A stretch of 64,000 bases of DNA, from positions 70,185 to 134,184 of the forward strand of contig NZ_MJIL01000092.1 in the NCBI RefSeq assembly GCF_001939735.1, in the 5' to 3' direction. Below, one piece after another: positions 17,076 to 26,450 of the stretch. How positions within the stretch are numbered: the first letter of the stretch is position 1; each line of letters begins with the position of its first letter. The DNA comes from Photobacterium proteolyticum (lineage in GTDB: Bacteria; Pseudomonadota; Gammaproteobacteria; Enterobacterales; Vibrionaceae). The notes under the pieces were generated by a model, which worked only from the letters and a program-made list of their open reading frames with translations, was not told the origin of the DNA and did no database searches. Both the position numbers and the translations under genes were made by a program.

Positions 17076-17951
17076 TTAAAACATACCATTTTCATGAGCC
17101 ATCTTTTTTGGAATTTCCTGAATAATGTCCCAGTGCTCAACTATTTTACCTTCTTTAATGCGGAACAAGTCGTAGAACGCTTGTGGTTTGCCATTCCACC
17201 GGCCTTCGCTTTGCGTTAAGACAAAATTCCCTTCACCAAAAATTCGATGAACTTTATGGTAATCGAACATGTTGTTTTGAGATGCCAAGTAAGCAAGTGC
17301 TTCGTTAAGACCGTCTAATCCGTCTTTCACCATCGGGTTATGCTGATCATACTGCTCTGCACTAATATACTCACTGATCTTTTCAGGTGCCCGGCCAAAA
17401 AATACATCTTCCATAAAGTTGGCGATCAGTTGCTTGTTCTCTTCGGTTTTGTCTGTATCTGTGACAAGAGTCGGCCCGTCAAACTGTGAGCGACCACTTG
17501 CCGTTTCCTTGATAACTGGAGAGATAGCATCCCAATGTTCGGCAACCTGGCCATCGTGCATACGCCAAACATCAAAGGTGACGACTTCTTTGGCACCGAA
17601 CGCTTCTGCGTTATCGTAGGTATTGTGCATGACGATAAAGTCACCGTCCTCTAGTAGGCGATGAGTTTTATATGTTAACCCTGCCTCTTTTAATGCCGGC
17701 AGGAACCCAAGTGCAGGCGCTAGCCCTGTTGGTACATGCGGATTATGCTGAATATAATCTTCACGGAAATATTTTTTCATCTCTTCAGCATTAAAATCTT
17801 TAAAAAAGGCGTCTTGGGCCTTCATTGCGGTCTGTTTCATTGGACTATTAACCAGTTGATTATCTGACGTCGCCGCAGTTGTTGTACATGCACTTAGCAA
17901 TGACACAGTCGTCAGCAGTGCTGCAGTAATGTAAGAGGCTGATTTTTTCAT
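17076..17951 (-). CDS. Lipoprotein with two SnoaL/NTF2-like domains
   Basis: A 291-residue exported protein. The signal peptide ends in a lipobox (LLSAC, Cys about 22). Two NTF2-like domains follow, about 40-155 and 165-285. Each has the phrases Y-x-QHNP or YDQHNPM, a long helix with LPALKEAGL or LNEALAYL, and E-HWD (VAEHWDAI and IVEHWDII). This is the SnoaL-like polyketide cyclase or aldol-condensation family in a tandem, membrane-anchored form. AGGA precedes the ATG. The substrate is unknown. It stands alone between a terminator and qorB. Confidence 0.82.
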   Translation of the reverse strand: MKKSASYITAALLTTVSLLSACTTTAATSDNQLVNSPMKQTAMKAQDAFFKDFNAEEMKKYFREDYIQHNPHVPTGLAPALGFLPALKEAGLTYKTHRLLEDGDFIVMHNTYDNAEAFGAKEVVTFDVWRMHDGQVAEHWDAISPVIKETASGRSQFDGPTLVTDTDKTEENKQLIANFMEDVFFGRAPEKISEYISAEQYDQHNPMVKDGLDGLNEALAYLASQNNMFDYHKVHRIFGEGNFVLTQSEGRWNGKPQAFYDLFRIKEGKIVEHWDIIQEIPKKMAHENGMF

Positions 17952-18150
17952 TGTAACGATTCCTGAATATTACGCTTACTCTCAAAGAGCAACGTTGGTA
18001 GCGTTGAAAGTGGATAGAGAAGTTCATGTATATAGAGCCGGCTACTCAACAATGACTGAGCCTTAATTAAGCCAGCGATTCTTTGCTATTTGGCATATTG
18101 TCTGTATCAAATAGCCCGGCGCTAAAATGAACTCGGAGAGCTAAGATCTT

Positions 18151-19005
18151 TTATGCAAACAGGGCCTTAACCATCTCGCTAAGTGTTGTTGTAGGGCGAC
18201 CAATCAACGCACTTAACTCACCCTTCTTGTCAAATAATCCTCCTTTTGCGGCACCAACATCCGAATTGGAAAGCAGTGCCGCGAGTGGCTCAGGCAATCC
18301 TGCACCAACAAGTGCTTCTTTGAATTCGTTTTCAGGCAGGTTCACATAAGGTATTTCTTTGTTTGATTCTTGGCTAATTAGAGCTGCAAGATCAGATAGT
18401 GTGTAAGGCTCATCACCGGCGAGCTCGTATACTTTTCCTGCTTGGGGCTCTTCTGATGTCATGACCAAAGCTGCAGCTTCTGCATAATCATCTCTCGCAG
18501 CCGAGCTTATTTGCCCCGTGCCCGCGCTACCAATAAATGCCCCGTGCTCAATAGAAGGCATTACACTGGCGAGATAGTTTTCCGTATACCAGCCATTGCG
18601 AAGTAGTACGTAGGGTATCCCACACTGTTTTAACTCTTTTTCTGTTTCAATGTGATCTCCAGCTAGCCCTAAAGGCGATGTATCTGCATGTAGCAGGCTT
18701 GTATAGGCAATGAGAGAGACACCTTCGTTTTTGGCCGCTTCGATAACATTTCTGTGTTGTTCGACCCTTTGCCCCAGTTCACTTGACGAAATAAGAAGAA
18801 TTTTATCGGCACCTTCGAACGCTGTTTTCAGTGTGTCGGGTTTTGAGTAGTCAGCTTCACGCACTTGTACACCCAGGGCCGATAAATCGCTGGCTTTTTC
18901 AGGTGTACGAACCGCAGCAATGATTTGTGACGAGTCGATTTTGCCGATTAAATGTTTAATCACCTGATGGCCAAGCTGGCCTGATGCGCCTGTAACAACA
19001 ATCAT
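18151..19005 (-). CDS. qorB: NAD(P)H:quinone oxidoreductase QorB-like (NmrA/SDR fold)
   Basis: A 284-residue enzyme matching E. coli QorB (YtfG) along its length. It has the Rossmann motif TGASGQLG, KILLISSSELGQR, AYTSLLHADTSPLGLA, LLRNGWYTENYLASV and SDVGAAKGGLFD. It is expected to reduce quinones with NADPH in the cytosol. GGAG precedes the ATG. A divergent LysR gene starts 116 bases away and is the likely regulator. Confidence 0.92.
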   Translation of the reverse strand: MIVVTGASGQLGHQVIKHLIGKIDSSQIIAAVRTPEKASDLSALGVQVREADYSKPDTLKTAFEGADKILLISSSELGQRVEQHRNVIEAAKNEGVSLIAYTSLLHADTSPLGLAGDHIETEKELKQCGIPYVLLRNGWYTENYLASVMPSIEHGAFIGSAGTGQISSAARDDYAEAAALVMTSEEPQAGKVYELAGDEPYTLSDLAALISQESNKEIPYVNLPENEFKEALVGAGLPEPLAALLSNSDVGAAKGGLFDKKGELSALIGRPTTTLSEMVKALFA

Positions 19006-19121
19006 GTTTCTAACTCCATGTGGCTATTTATTGTCTTGTTATAACTATATCGTTTCGCCATTGATTGATAATTACGTGTTAAGTAAACTTATAGTTAAGA
19101 GTGGCTAAACAGTGTGTAACA

Positions 19122-20009
19122 ATGATCTCGTTAGATGACATGATGGTGTTTACCAAGGTGGTTGAAACTCAATCATTTACTAAAGCAGCGGAACAGCTAG
19201 GGGTTGGTAAAGCGCGAGTTTCCCAGATAGTGACCAAGCTTGAACAAGGATTAAATACTTGCCTGCTGCACCGAACGACCCGATCGTTATCATTGACTGA
19301 CACTGGCGTGCAGTACTATAAAAAGTGCCAGATGATTCAAGAGCTGGCAATGCAGGCCAACACTGATGCACAAACGTTCAGTAATGAGCCAAGTGGCCTG
19401 ATACGAATTTCTATGCCGATTGGCAATGCTGCATATTTAAATCTCCTCAGTCAGTTTCTCGGCCAATACCCGCAAATTCAGCTTGATGTGGTGGAAAGTG
19501 ATAGCTACAGCAACTTGATTGAATCACGTTGTGATGTGGCCATTCGCGCTTCCTCGGCGCTTGAAGATTCCAGCCTATATGCAACTAAAATTGGTGAATT
19601 TGACGATATTCTTTGTGCATCACCAGAGTACCTCAAGCGTTTTGACGTGCTCCATTCAGCACAAGACCTGCTCAAGCTAGACTGGGTGAGCCACAATATC
19701 GTGCATGGTGACAAAGTGCTGGTGTTAAAGTCGTCGCAAGGAGAGGTAGTTAAGCTAAACAAAAAGCCCAAAGTGCAGGTTCGAACCTCTAATGCCCTGA
19801 AAGGCTTCTTGATCAATCATATTGGGTTTGGCGTTTTGCCTGACTTTGCGGTTAAAAATGAGTTGGCGAGTGGTGAGTTGGTTAGGATCCTTCCTGAAGT
19901 TCATGATGTTACCATTCCATTGTATGCCGTGTATCAAAATAAGGCATTGATGCCGCTTAGAACGCGCACCCTGATAGATTTCCTCAAGCGAGAAGGGGAG
20001 TGCTTTTAG
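19122..20009 (+). CDS. LysR-family regulator divergent from qorB
   Basis: A 295-residue regulator. The N-terminal winged helix begins ISLDDMMVFTKVVETQSFTKAAEQLGVGKARVSQ. The C-terminal ligand domain has RLRISMPIGNAAY-like and DVAIRASSALEDSSL phrases of the DsdC/CrgA type. A GTG at 19101 would add seven residues; the ATG at 19122 fits the family better, though neither has a strong ribosome site. The intergenic region contains AACTATA and TATAGTT halves suited to LysR binding. Confidence 0.88.
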   Translation: MISLDDMMVFTKVVETQSFTKAAEQLGVGKARVSQIVTKLEQGLNTCLLHRTTRSLSLTDTGVQYYKKCQMIQELAMQANTDAQTFSNEPSGLIRISMPIGNAAYLNLLSQFLGQYPQIQLDVVESDSYSNLIESRCDVAIRASSALEDSSLYATKIGEFDDILCASPEYLKRFDVLHSAQDLLKLDWVSHNIVHGDKVLVLKSSQGEVVKLNKKPKVQVRTSNALKGFLINHIGFGVLPDFAVKNELASGELVRILPEVHDVTIPLYAVYQNKALMPLRTRTLIDFLKREGECF

Positions 20010-20151
20010 GTCCATAAAGGCATGCCTCGATTCATTAATCACATCCCCTTCATATGTTGAAGCTCAACAATGGATTGAGAAGACTGAAACACATGGCAAG
20101 GTGTCTGTATTTGAGGCTATTTAGGATTGGGTTGACATATTCTGGTTGTTA

Positions 20152-20183
20152 CAAAGTGCAGTTCTTAGGCTAACTGCACTTTG
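20152..20183. terminator. Hairpin between convergent LysR and DoxX genes
   Basis: CAAAGTGCAGTT pairs perfectly with AACTGCACTTTG around an 8-base loop, with GTTAC and GTAAC outside it. It lies between two convergent genes and may serve both. It lacks a T run. Confidence 0.55.
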
Positions 20184-20207
20184 CGTAACATGATGGATTT
20201 CAGTGGG

Positions 20208-20756
20208 TTATTGAGTATTCAGCTTCTTAGGTAGAATGTAATGATTTACCAACTTAGTAAACCATTCAGGATAAGCTTCTGGTGTATAAAAGAATGCTGA
20301 TGCCCATAAAATCACCATAACGGATCCAGATGGGATAGCCCAGGCGACTCCATCAGAATACGTTGGAAGGTGAGTCGCAATAGCGCCACCAACAAGTGCA
20401 ATACCCATCAGAAGGCCAACTTTGTAAGTGCGGGGGAAAATAATCAATAGTCCGGTGAAGACCTCAGTACAACCGGTAAATTTAAACATGTGAATCATGC
20501 CGAATTGAGTGAACTTTGCAACCATTGGAGCCAACCCAATGATTTTGCCAAGTCCGCTCAGCATCAATGTTAAGCCGGCAAGAATTGCAAGGATCCGACC
20601 TAAGCGCTTCGTTTTGGTAGGTAGGTCATGAATGTCATGAAACATTCCAAATTTATAGAGCAGCCCGCCTAAAGCTATTGCAGCTAAATAGAAAGCCATA
20701 ATAGCGGCAGTTGCAGAGAGTGCTTCGTTACCTTGAAATATATGAAATAGATCCAC
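20208..20756 (-). CDS. DoxX-family membrane protein
   Basis: A 182-residue inner-membrane protein with about five hydrophobic helices, including GGLLYKFGMF, ILAGLTLMLSGLGKIIGL and FTGCTEVFTGLLII. The small DoxX fold fits; members are linked to redox or thiol balance but lack a common reaction. The start is GTG with GGAG eight bases upstream. The next gene on the same strand is over 700 bases away. Confidence 0.75.
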   Translation of the reverse strand: MDLFHIFQGNEALSATAAIMAFYLAAIALGGLLYKFGMFHDIHDLPTKTKRLGRILAILAGLTLMLSGLGKIIGLAPMVAKFTQFGMIHMFKFTGCTEVFTGLLIIFPRTYKVGLLMGIALVGGAIATHLPTYSDGVAWAIPSGSVMVILWASAFFYTPEAYPEWFTKLVNHYILPKKLNTQ

Positions 20757-21507
20757 GTTGTAACTCCAGTGTATTTACAATACAGGTTTTGTTATTTGCA
20801 GCATAAATGATGCAAGGATATAAAAATAAATAGATTAAATTCCTATGTGAACTATGAGTAACTAAATACTACCTTTATTCACACGACTAGTATTCTATTC
20901 ATTCGACTCACATTAACAACAAAGTTGGTCGGGACTTTAAGTCCCATTTATTGGTACGATGAGGATATATCTAGAAAAGGGATAGATGTTACAAGTCAAT
21001 GACTGTTATTTTAAATGAATGCGATGGGGAACCCCCATAAAATAAATAGCAATCTCTTGATATTAAGATGACATGCGTTGTTGTTTTTATGAGCTGTTGC
21101 TCTGATTGTTTTAAGGTTACTGTGGCCGTTGGGCTGTACGTATCATGTTGCTAATATTCTATGTTTGCGGTGAAATAAAGAGATATTCAGATAAATACAT
21201 GTTTACTACTGATTTGATTATGGGCTTTGTAGGGGAGGAGGTGAAGGCGTTAAATGCGAAAAGGAGTTCACTGGGCTAACTGAGGTGCTTACACTGCTGT
21301 TAATTATGCTAATGACAATGCCTGATCGTAGGGAATAGCTTTACCGAACAGTCGAAAATCTACACCTGTTTTATTGGCACTGATCTTCAGGTGAATATAG
21401 TCATTTTTTAAAGTGATGTGCAGTCGCCGTTGAAAGCACAAATATGCAGAATCTGATGCGGTTTATAAACAGCTTTAACCGGGAACATAAGTCCCGGATT
21501 TTGAAAC
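20757..21507. other. Long intergenic region, possible gene remnant at its right end
   Basis: No intact gene is seen in 750 bases. On the minus strand, between 21490 and 21304, two frames that join across an A run read like a protein tail (KPHQILHIC, then DYIHLKISANKTGVDFRLFG ending in TAA). This could be a decayed or frameshifted small gene after the LysR gene, but I recognise no family and chance is possible. Confidence 0.3.
21479..21497 (-). terminator. Hairpin after LysR gene
   Basis: CCGGGA and TCCCGG flank a 7-base loop, directly after the LysR stop codon on the minus strand. The stem is short and the T tract weak. Confidence 0.45.
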
Positions 21508-22416
21508 TTAGCCAGCGGAAGCCTGATCAAGTGCTTCCTCAAAATTGTCGGTAATAAAATCAATCAGCAGCCGAAGCCGATATGGAATATAGTCACGGGC
21601 CTGATATAGGATATAAATTGGCAAACTGTACCTGTGCTCCTTATCAAACAAAGGCACCAACCGTCCCTTTTTTACCTCAGGTACTGCCTGCAAATCCGGC
21701 AGCAGGGCAATCCCCAAACCCTGAAGAGCAAATGTTAATGCGATTTCAGGCGAATCGACAACAGTAGTATGTGCCGCTGAAATATCCAGATAGCGCATCG
21801 GATTTTGAAAAGGCCAGCGAACAGCACCGGCCTCTTTCAGCCCTCGAAAGATAATTCGGTGTTTGATCAGCTCTTCAGGGGTACTGGGAGAGCCAAACTG
21901 AGCAAGATAATCAGGACTGGCATAGTAGTCTGCGGTAATAGTAGAAACTTTCTTGCCAATCAGATTACTGTCTTCAGGCTGATCTAACTGGAGGACTAAA
22001 TCAAAACGACGTTTGGGTATATTTCGCTCGACGACATCTTGAGCATATATCTCCAATTCAATTTTAGGGTATTGCTCATAAAACTGTTTTATATTTTTGC
22101 TAAAGCATTGAATCAAAGGGGAAAGGCTGAGGATTGTGATTTTTCCCTCAGCAAGATTTTGATTATGGGTTATATCTTTTTCCAGTTCTTCAACATCTTT
22201 CACTATATCTTTACTACGACTATGGAAAACCTCTCCGGTTGGTGTCAGTTGAAAATGGCGACTGCTACGGTTGAGCAATTTTGTTCCGAGCATATCTTCC
22301 AGATCTTTTATTCTGCGACTGACGGTTGATTTAGGAAGACCAGTAAAGTCAGCAGCAGCCGTGATGCCTCCCTTATCAACAACCACTTGGAAAAGCTTCA
22401 TATTTTCATATTTCAT
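21508..22416 (-). CDS. LysR-family regulator
   Basis: A regulator of 302 residues from the ATG at 22416. The winged helix reads MKLFQVVVDKGGITAAADFTGLPKSTVSRRIKDLE. The ligand domain follows with FDLVLQLDQPEDSNLIGKKV and LQGLGIALLPDL. An earlier ATG at 22467 would add 17 residues; both lack a strong ribosome site, and the shorter form fits the family. No divergent or adjacent enzyme gene shows its target; the product at 22677 lies on the same strand, upstream. Confidence 0.85.
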   Translation of the reverse strand: MKYENMKLFQVVVDKGGITAAADFTGLPKSTVSRRIKDLEDMLGTKLLNRSSRHFQLTPTGEVFHSRSKDIVKDVEELEKDITHNQNLAEGKITILSLSPLIQCFSKNIKQFYEQYPKIELEIYAQDVVERNIPKRRFDLVLQLDQPEDSNLIGKKVSTITADYYASPDYLAQFGSPSTPEELIKHRIIFRGLKEAGAVRWPFQNPMRYLDISAAHTTVVDSPEIALTFALQGLGIALLPDLQAVPEVKKGRLVPLFDKEHRYSLPIYILYQARDYIPYRLRLLIDFITDNFEEALDQASAG

Positions 22417-22676
22417 TAGTCTATGATCTTCTATATTAAACGCTGCAATTATAGCCATATTAAACATCAGTAGCTATTAGAGATTAATTTTAGTTAACCT
22501 TTGATATTCATCGACTATTATACACCTCTCCTTCTGGTTAGAAATTACTTTGTCCAGGCCGGATAATGTGGGTTATTGCTGTTGAACAGGAAATTGTATA
22601 TGGAGCTGATACCTTTATCCGGGAAGGTATAAACAGGTTGTCTTAACAATTACATTCCCGGATATTAGCGATATGA

Positions 22677-23303
22677 CTAGTTGGAGGTAATAACCTGATA
22701 CCGTTTTATTTCTGCCTTGTTCATCCAATGAATATCCGTTGCAGGTGCGGCATTGAGGGTGAACCAGTAGAATTTCGGATCAATGTCAACGTGGCGGTAG
22801 TAGCTAAGGTACATCTGGTGAATAGGATCGGTAGCTGGAACCTGGTTGCCGTTTTCGCCGTCTGCTCCCCCCCAACTGTGAACGCCAATACGGGGTTCGG
22901 CATCATCAGCACTTCGCGCTACACCTGCAAGGTACAAATCAACCCCACCACTAGCGATCATGCCCTCTTTGTTTAGGTGTGTACTCATCTTCCTATCATG
23001 TATCTGCTTTGACAATTCCAGGTCAACTTCGTCATCTGCGCTGCCCCCAATGACATCGATATCCAGTTTTTTGATATCCGGGTAACGGGCTAACATGTCG
23101 TTAAAGGCATCTAACGAACCAGAGCAAATCACACCATCCAGGTTGGCTTCAGTCGGGCTGTTTACGGTAAAGGTGAGGGGTTTATCCCCTTGTAGCTGGA
23201 AGTAGCCACAGCGGGATGTAAACTCATTCGGGGCGGTATTGTTCGCACAGGCTGCGACAGCGCAGGATGCGATAACAATTAGAGCGGGTTTGACTAACGG
23301 CAT
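22677..23303 (-). CDS. Exported ClpP/crotonase-like protein (COG3904-like)
   Basis: A 208-residue protein with a signal peptide and a possible lipobox (VAAC at about 19). It carries phrases of the periplasmic ClpP-like family: LDIDVIGGSADDEVDL, IASGGVDLYLAG, RIGVHSWGG, and a tail FYWFTLNAAPATDIHWM. The Ser in ASGG and the His before SWGG are candidates for a catalytic pair. The function of this family is poorly known. An inverted repeat with TCCGGGAA and TTCCCGGA lies after the stop (22617-22664). Confidence 0.65.
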   Translation of the reverse strand: MPLVKPALIVIASCAVAACANNTAPNEFTSRCGYFQLQGDKPLTFTVNSPTEANLDGVICSGSLDAFNDMLARYPDIKKLDIDVIGGSADDEVDLELSKQIHDRKMSTHLNKEGMIASGGVDLYLAGVARSADDAEPRIGVHSWGGADGENGNQVPATDPIHQMYLSYYRHVDIDPKFYWFTLNAAPATDIHWMNKAEIKRYQVITSN

Positions 23304-23580
23304 GCAGGATTCTCTTTGCTAGTGAATGACTGAGCTCACTAGTTTAGGGCGTGTTTTAGTATCCGTAAGTATCGATATGTAAGCGCAGCCGTTACAGGGG
23401 CCGGTAAAGTCGTCACTAAAGGCATTACCGTAAACGGGCTTTATGGCCTTCCAAACGGACTGGGTTGGGGGCGCACAGTAAAATACGGTACAACGGCCAT
23501 ATTTCGATCCCCGGCGAAGTGTCACTATTTCAAGTCGCTATACTCCCTGCAACCATTAAATCATATAGGTAGAGGGAAAA

Positions 23581-23925
23581 ATGATAGCAGTAATTTTTGA
23601 AGTTCAGGTAGCTCAAGGTAAGACTTCTGAATACCTAGATATAGCGAATGAAATAAAACCATTATTATCAAAAATAGAAGGTTTCATTTCAGTTGAACGC
23701 TTTCAAAGCCTTACCAATGAGGGGAAGGTGCTTTCTTTGTCATTTTGGCGAGATGAAGAGGCCATTCAAGCGTGGCGTGCTTTAGAATCACACCGGTTTG
23801 CACAGTCCAAAGGGCGTGGCGGTGTGTTCGTAAACTATCGACTAAGAGTGGCTGGCGTCATTAGAGATTATGGCATGGATAATCGCTCTGAAGCCCCCCA
23901 AGACAGCATTGAAGCGCACGGATAA
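23581..23925 (+). CDS. Antibiotic biosynthesis monooxygenase (ABM) domain protein
   Basis: A 114-residue ferredoxin-like alpha/beta protein of the ABM fold. Typical phrases are IFEVQVAQGKTSEYLDIA, IEGFISVERFQS and LSFWRDEEAIQAWRALESHRFAQ. Family members act on quinones, heme or polyketides, or have no known substrate. GAGGG precedes the ATG. The ArsR-type gene 85 bases downstream on the same strand may be cotranscribed. Confidence 0.82.
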   Translation: MIAVIFEVQVAQGKTSEYLDIANEIKPLLSKIEGFISVERFQSLTNEGKVLSLSFWRDEEAIQAWRALESHRFAQSKGRGGVFVNYRLRVAGVIRDYGMDNRSEAPQDSIEAHG

Positions 23926-24010
23926 CGGGTGTAGTGGTCAACCAATGATGAGCAAGGTATAGTTGTAATTAATAATTTTACCTTGGCTGAGATATGACAA
24001 CGAGTTAGGC

Positions 24011-24718
24011 ATGAGCACACGAAATAGTTCTTTCACCGAATCAGAAAACTATAGCCAAGAAACAGACATGGCATCACTGGCAGCCGCCATGTCTGAAGCT
24101 TCTAGAATGAAGATCTTATGTGCATTAATGGATGGAAGAGCCTGGACAGCAACAGAACTCAGCGCCGTTGCAGGCATTGCGGCATCGACAACCAGCTCTC
24201 ACTTGTCACGTTTGGTAAAAGCCAACCTGGTGAGCTGTTTATCTCAAGGTCGACACCGATACTTTCGTCTGTATAACAGTCGCATTGCTTCGCTACTGGA
24301 AAATATGATGGGTGTAACTTTTCAGGCAAGTAATCCCTCACGTTCGAAAGTACCTAAAGAACTACTGAAGGCAAGGACCTGTTATGACCATTTAGCAGGT
24401 GAAGTAGCTGTAAAGCTCTACGAATCCTTGATTACCCATGGCTGGATTGAAAGTGATGGCAATGACCTTACTCTGTTAGGGAAAGAAAAATTTTTACATT
24501 TAGGTATCACACTCGATACCAAATCCAAACGTAAGAAGTGTTGCCCGTGTTTGGACTGGAGCGAAAGAAAATTCCACGTTGGCGGTTTCCTGGGAGCATC
24601 CCTACTCATCTTCTTTGAAAATAATAACTGGATAGAAAAAGTACCAGGCTACCGAGAAGTCACCATTACACCCAAAGGGTACAAAGCGCTACATCGGCAC
24701 TTTCTCATTGAGGGCTAG
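24011..24718 (+). CDS. ArsR-type winged-helix regulator with C-terminal extension
   Basis: A 235-residue regulator. The ArsR winged helix lies at about 20-100 (SEASRMKILCALMDGRAWTA, then SHLSRLVKANLVSCLSQGRHRYFRL). The C-terminal half (about 120-235) holds a CCPCLDWSERKFHVGG phrase whose closely spaced cysteines could bind metal or sense redox state. This longer architecture is known among ArsR-like proteins with a second domain. It probably controls itself and the ABM gene before it. Confidence 0.8.
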   Translation: MSTRNSSFTESENYSQETDMASLAAAMSEASRMKILCALMDGRAWTATELSAVAGIAASTTSSHLSRLVKANLVSCLSQGRHRYFRLYNSRIASLLENMMGVTFQASNPSRSKVPKELLKARTCYDHLAGEVAVKLYESLITHGWIESDGNDLTLLGKEKFLHLGITLDTKSKRKKCCPCLDWSERKFHVGGFLGASLLIFFENNNWIEKVPGYREVTITPKGYKALHRHFLIEG

Positions 24719-24819
24719 CCTTGCCTATTTGGCCGGGGGCGTCCCCGTGGCATCTGATACCGGGCTGACAGCTTGATATGTTCAACCGTAAGCGCCAAAA
24801 GCGGTGGTTTTAGAATGAT

Positions 24820-24844
24820 AAAAAAGGGCATCTTTTGATGCCCT
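24820..24844 (-). terminator. Terminator of the HExxH lipoprotein gene
   Basis: On the minus strand, GGGCATC pairs with GATGCCC around AAAA and is followed by six T residues. It lies 25 bases after the stop. Confidence 0.85.
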
Positions 24845-24869
24845 GAATCGGAGTTAATATAGCTGTTTT

Positions 24870-25943
24870 TTACATGCCGTTGATAACCGTGTTGCGGAAG
24901 GCTGTTTCATCATCAATATTATCGTATGTCACGCCGTAAGAGCTCATTACATAATCGAATGCAACATGGAATTTGGACTTACCTGGCTCTGGGTTTGGTG
25001 CTAAGGGATCATCCATTGAACCGGAGATAATCTCACCATTCCACATTGTTTCACCAGAGCTATAAGTGCTTGCGTAACCAGTACATGACGTTGACTGAGG
25101 GTCTACAGGGTTTACAACTTCACCGTTAGCAACCGCTGCTTGGTGGTCCGCTTTACAGCTTTGCTCGATCTGGTTAATAATTTTAAATACTTCCCATAAA
25201 TCTTGGATCGAAGCCCCCTGAGTTTGCAGGTAGCGAAGAGCCATGTTGTATGAACCATATTCAGTGCTACCGTCAGACAGTCGCATCATTACCATATCTT
25301 GCAATCCATCATGCGTTACCTGAGTCGGGGTAATGCTTACCTGAGAGATGAAGGCATTGAGCTGGGTATCACTGACCGTTTCGTTTGTTGAAAGGCCTGT
25401 TGCAACAGCTTCTGCAAACCAAGTATGTGAATCATTTAGTCCGGTCGGGCCAATTAAGCGAGACTGATAGGTGTGTTTCAGCTCATGCTTAACAAGGTTA
25501 TCCAGATCTGAGCCAGAGCGGTTTGGGCCAACAACAAAGCCTAAATCGTTACCTGCACCATTTGAACCCTCACTTGCGATTACACACACCTCAAGAGGGT
25601 TTGAGTAATCCACTTTCAGATCTGACCACGCATTCCAACTGTATGCCGCCAAATCGACATTTAGAGTATTCTGAGCAACACGCGCAATTTCTTGCATTTT
25701 TGCATCACTTACAGAGCCTTTTGAGCCGATAATGAAGTGGTCGGTACGAAACTTAGAGTTTGTGTCGAAGCAGTGACCAGTTGTACTCATAGCAGTGCTA
25801 TCTGTCTTCACTGAAATATGCGAGTAAATGTTGCTTGCCGCAGACGAGTCGCTGCTGCTACCGCCTCCACCATCCTCAGTACAGCCAAACAACCAAGTAG
25901 ATGATAATAAACACAAGCACAATACTGCTGCATTTGAACGCAT
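24870..25943 (-). CDS. Lipoprotein with zinc metalloprotease motif
   Basis: A 357-residue lipoprotein. The signal peptide ends in LFGC (Cys 21), followed by a Gly/Ser linker. A HELKH motif (HExxH) lies at residues 153-157, followed by WFAEAVA with the third-ligand Glu at about 178, the gluzincin pattern. Six other cysteines could form disulfides outside the cytoplasm. GGGAAG precedes the ATG, and a strong terminator follows. The family is not recognised beyond the motif. The peptidase role is inferred. Confidence 0.72.
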   Translation of the reverse strand: MRSNAAVLCLCLLSSTWLFGCTEDGGGGSSSDSSAASNIYSHISVKTDSTAMSTTGHCFDTNSKFRTDHFIIGSKGSVSDAKMQEIARVAQNTLNVDLAAYSWNAWSDLKVDYSNPLEVCVIASEGSNGAGNDLGFVVGPNRSGSDLDNLVKHELKHTYQSRLIGPTGLNDSHTWFAEAVATGLSTNETVSDTQLNAFISQVSITPTQVTHDGLQDMVMMRLSDGSTEYGSYNMALRYLQTQGASIQDLWEVFKIINQIEQSCKADHQAAVANGEVVNPVDPQSTSCTGYASTYSSGETMWNGEIISGSMDDPLAPNPEPGKSKFHVAFDYVMSSYGVTYDNIDDETAFRNTVINGM

Positions 25944-26170
25944 AAGCTTCCCTAATTATTAAGGTATCAATAAAGCAAACGGATTCTAGAGCATCAATAG
26001 CGAGGGCTTATGATTCAAATCAATCTTGCCACATTTATTTCAACTTTTTCATAAGGTTACTTATAAACTGAACACCCACGCTGTTCATCATGGGAACAAC
26101 TATTAGTCGCATTACCTTTGCCATGTCATGTTAAGAAAAAAGAGGAGACAGTGGGTTAAAAATTACCATC

Positions 26171-26199
26171 AACAGCCTGTTAATGAGTTTTAGAACTAA
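26171..26199. repeat. 29-bp direct repeat, left copy
   Basis: This copy matches 34579-34607 at 25 of 29 positions in the same orientation (AACAG-CTGT-AATGAGT-TTAG-ACTAA frame). The pair encloses the AT-rich accessory segment. Confidence 0.55.
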
Positions 26200-26357
26200 A
26201 TTTAAATTGGACATGCGATTATGAGGCGCTCCGCGACTCATGCTAGGCCACGCGAAGCGTGAAGTGCGATGAAGGCTGTGAAAGCGATATAGTTACAGCT
26301 TCGTAGTAACTCTAAGGCAACCTCACTCCTCCGCCCTGATAAGCAAGCTCCGCAGGG

Positions 26358-26413
26358 CTATGTAGTGATGTGATGGACGCCGTTGGAGGGGCGTCCATCA
26401 CATCACTACGTAG
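26358..26413. repeat. Very strong 24-bp hairpin
   Basis: Arms 26358-26381 and 26390-26413 are complementary over 24 bp with one T/C difference that stays paired as G-U in RNA. The loop is GTTGGAGG. No T run follows, so it is not a normal terminator. See findings. Confidence 0.8.
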
Positions 26414-26450
26414 AGCATTCCGCTGTGCCAAAGGAATAAATTGATCACAG

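Noticed and set aside
21304..21490. Possible frameshifted small gene after the LysR gene
   Set aside because: Two frames join plausibly across an A run, but the total is under 60 codons and no family is recognisable; chance cannot be excluded.
23319..23525. 68-codon minus-strand frame between the ClpP-like and ABM genes
   Set aside because: It begins at GTG without a ribosome site. The Cys-rich translation shows no known family, and the region is expected to hold promoters.
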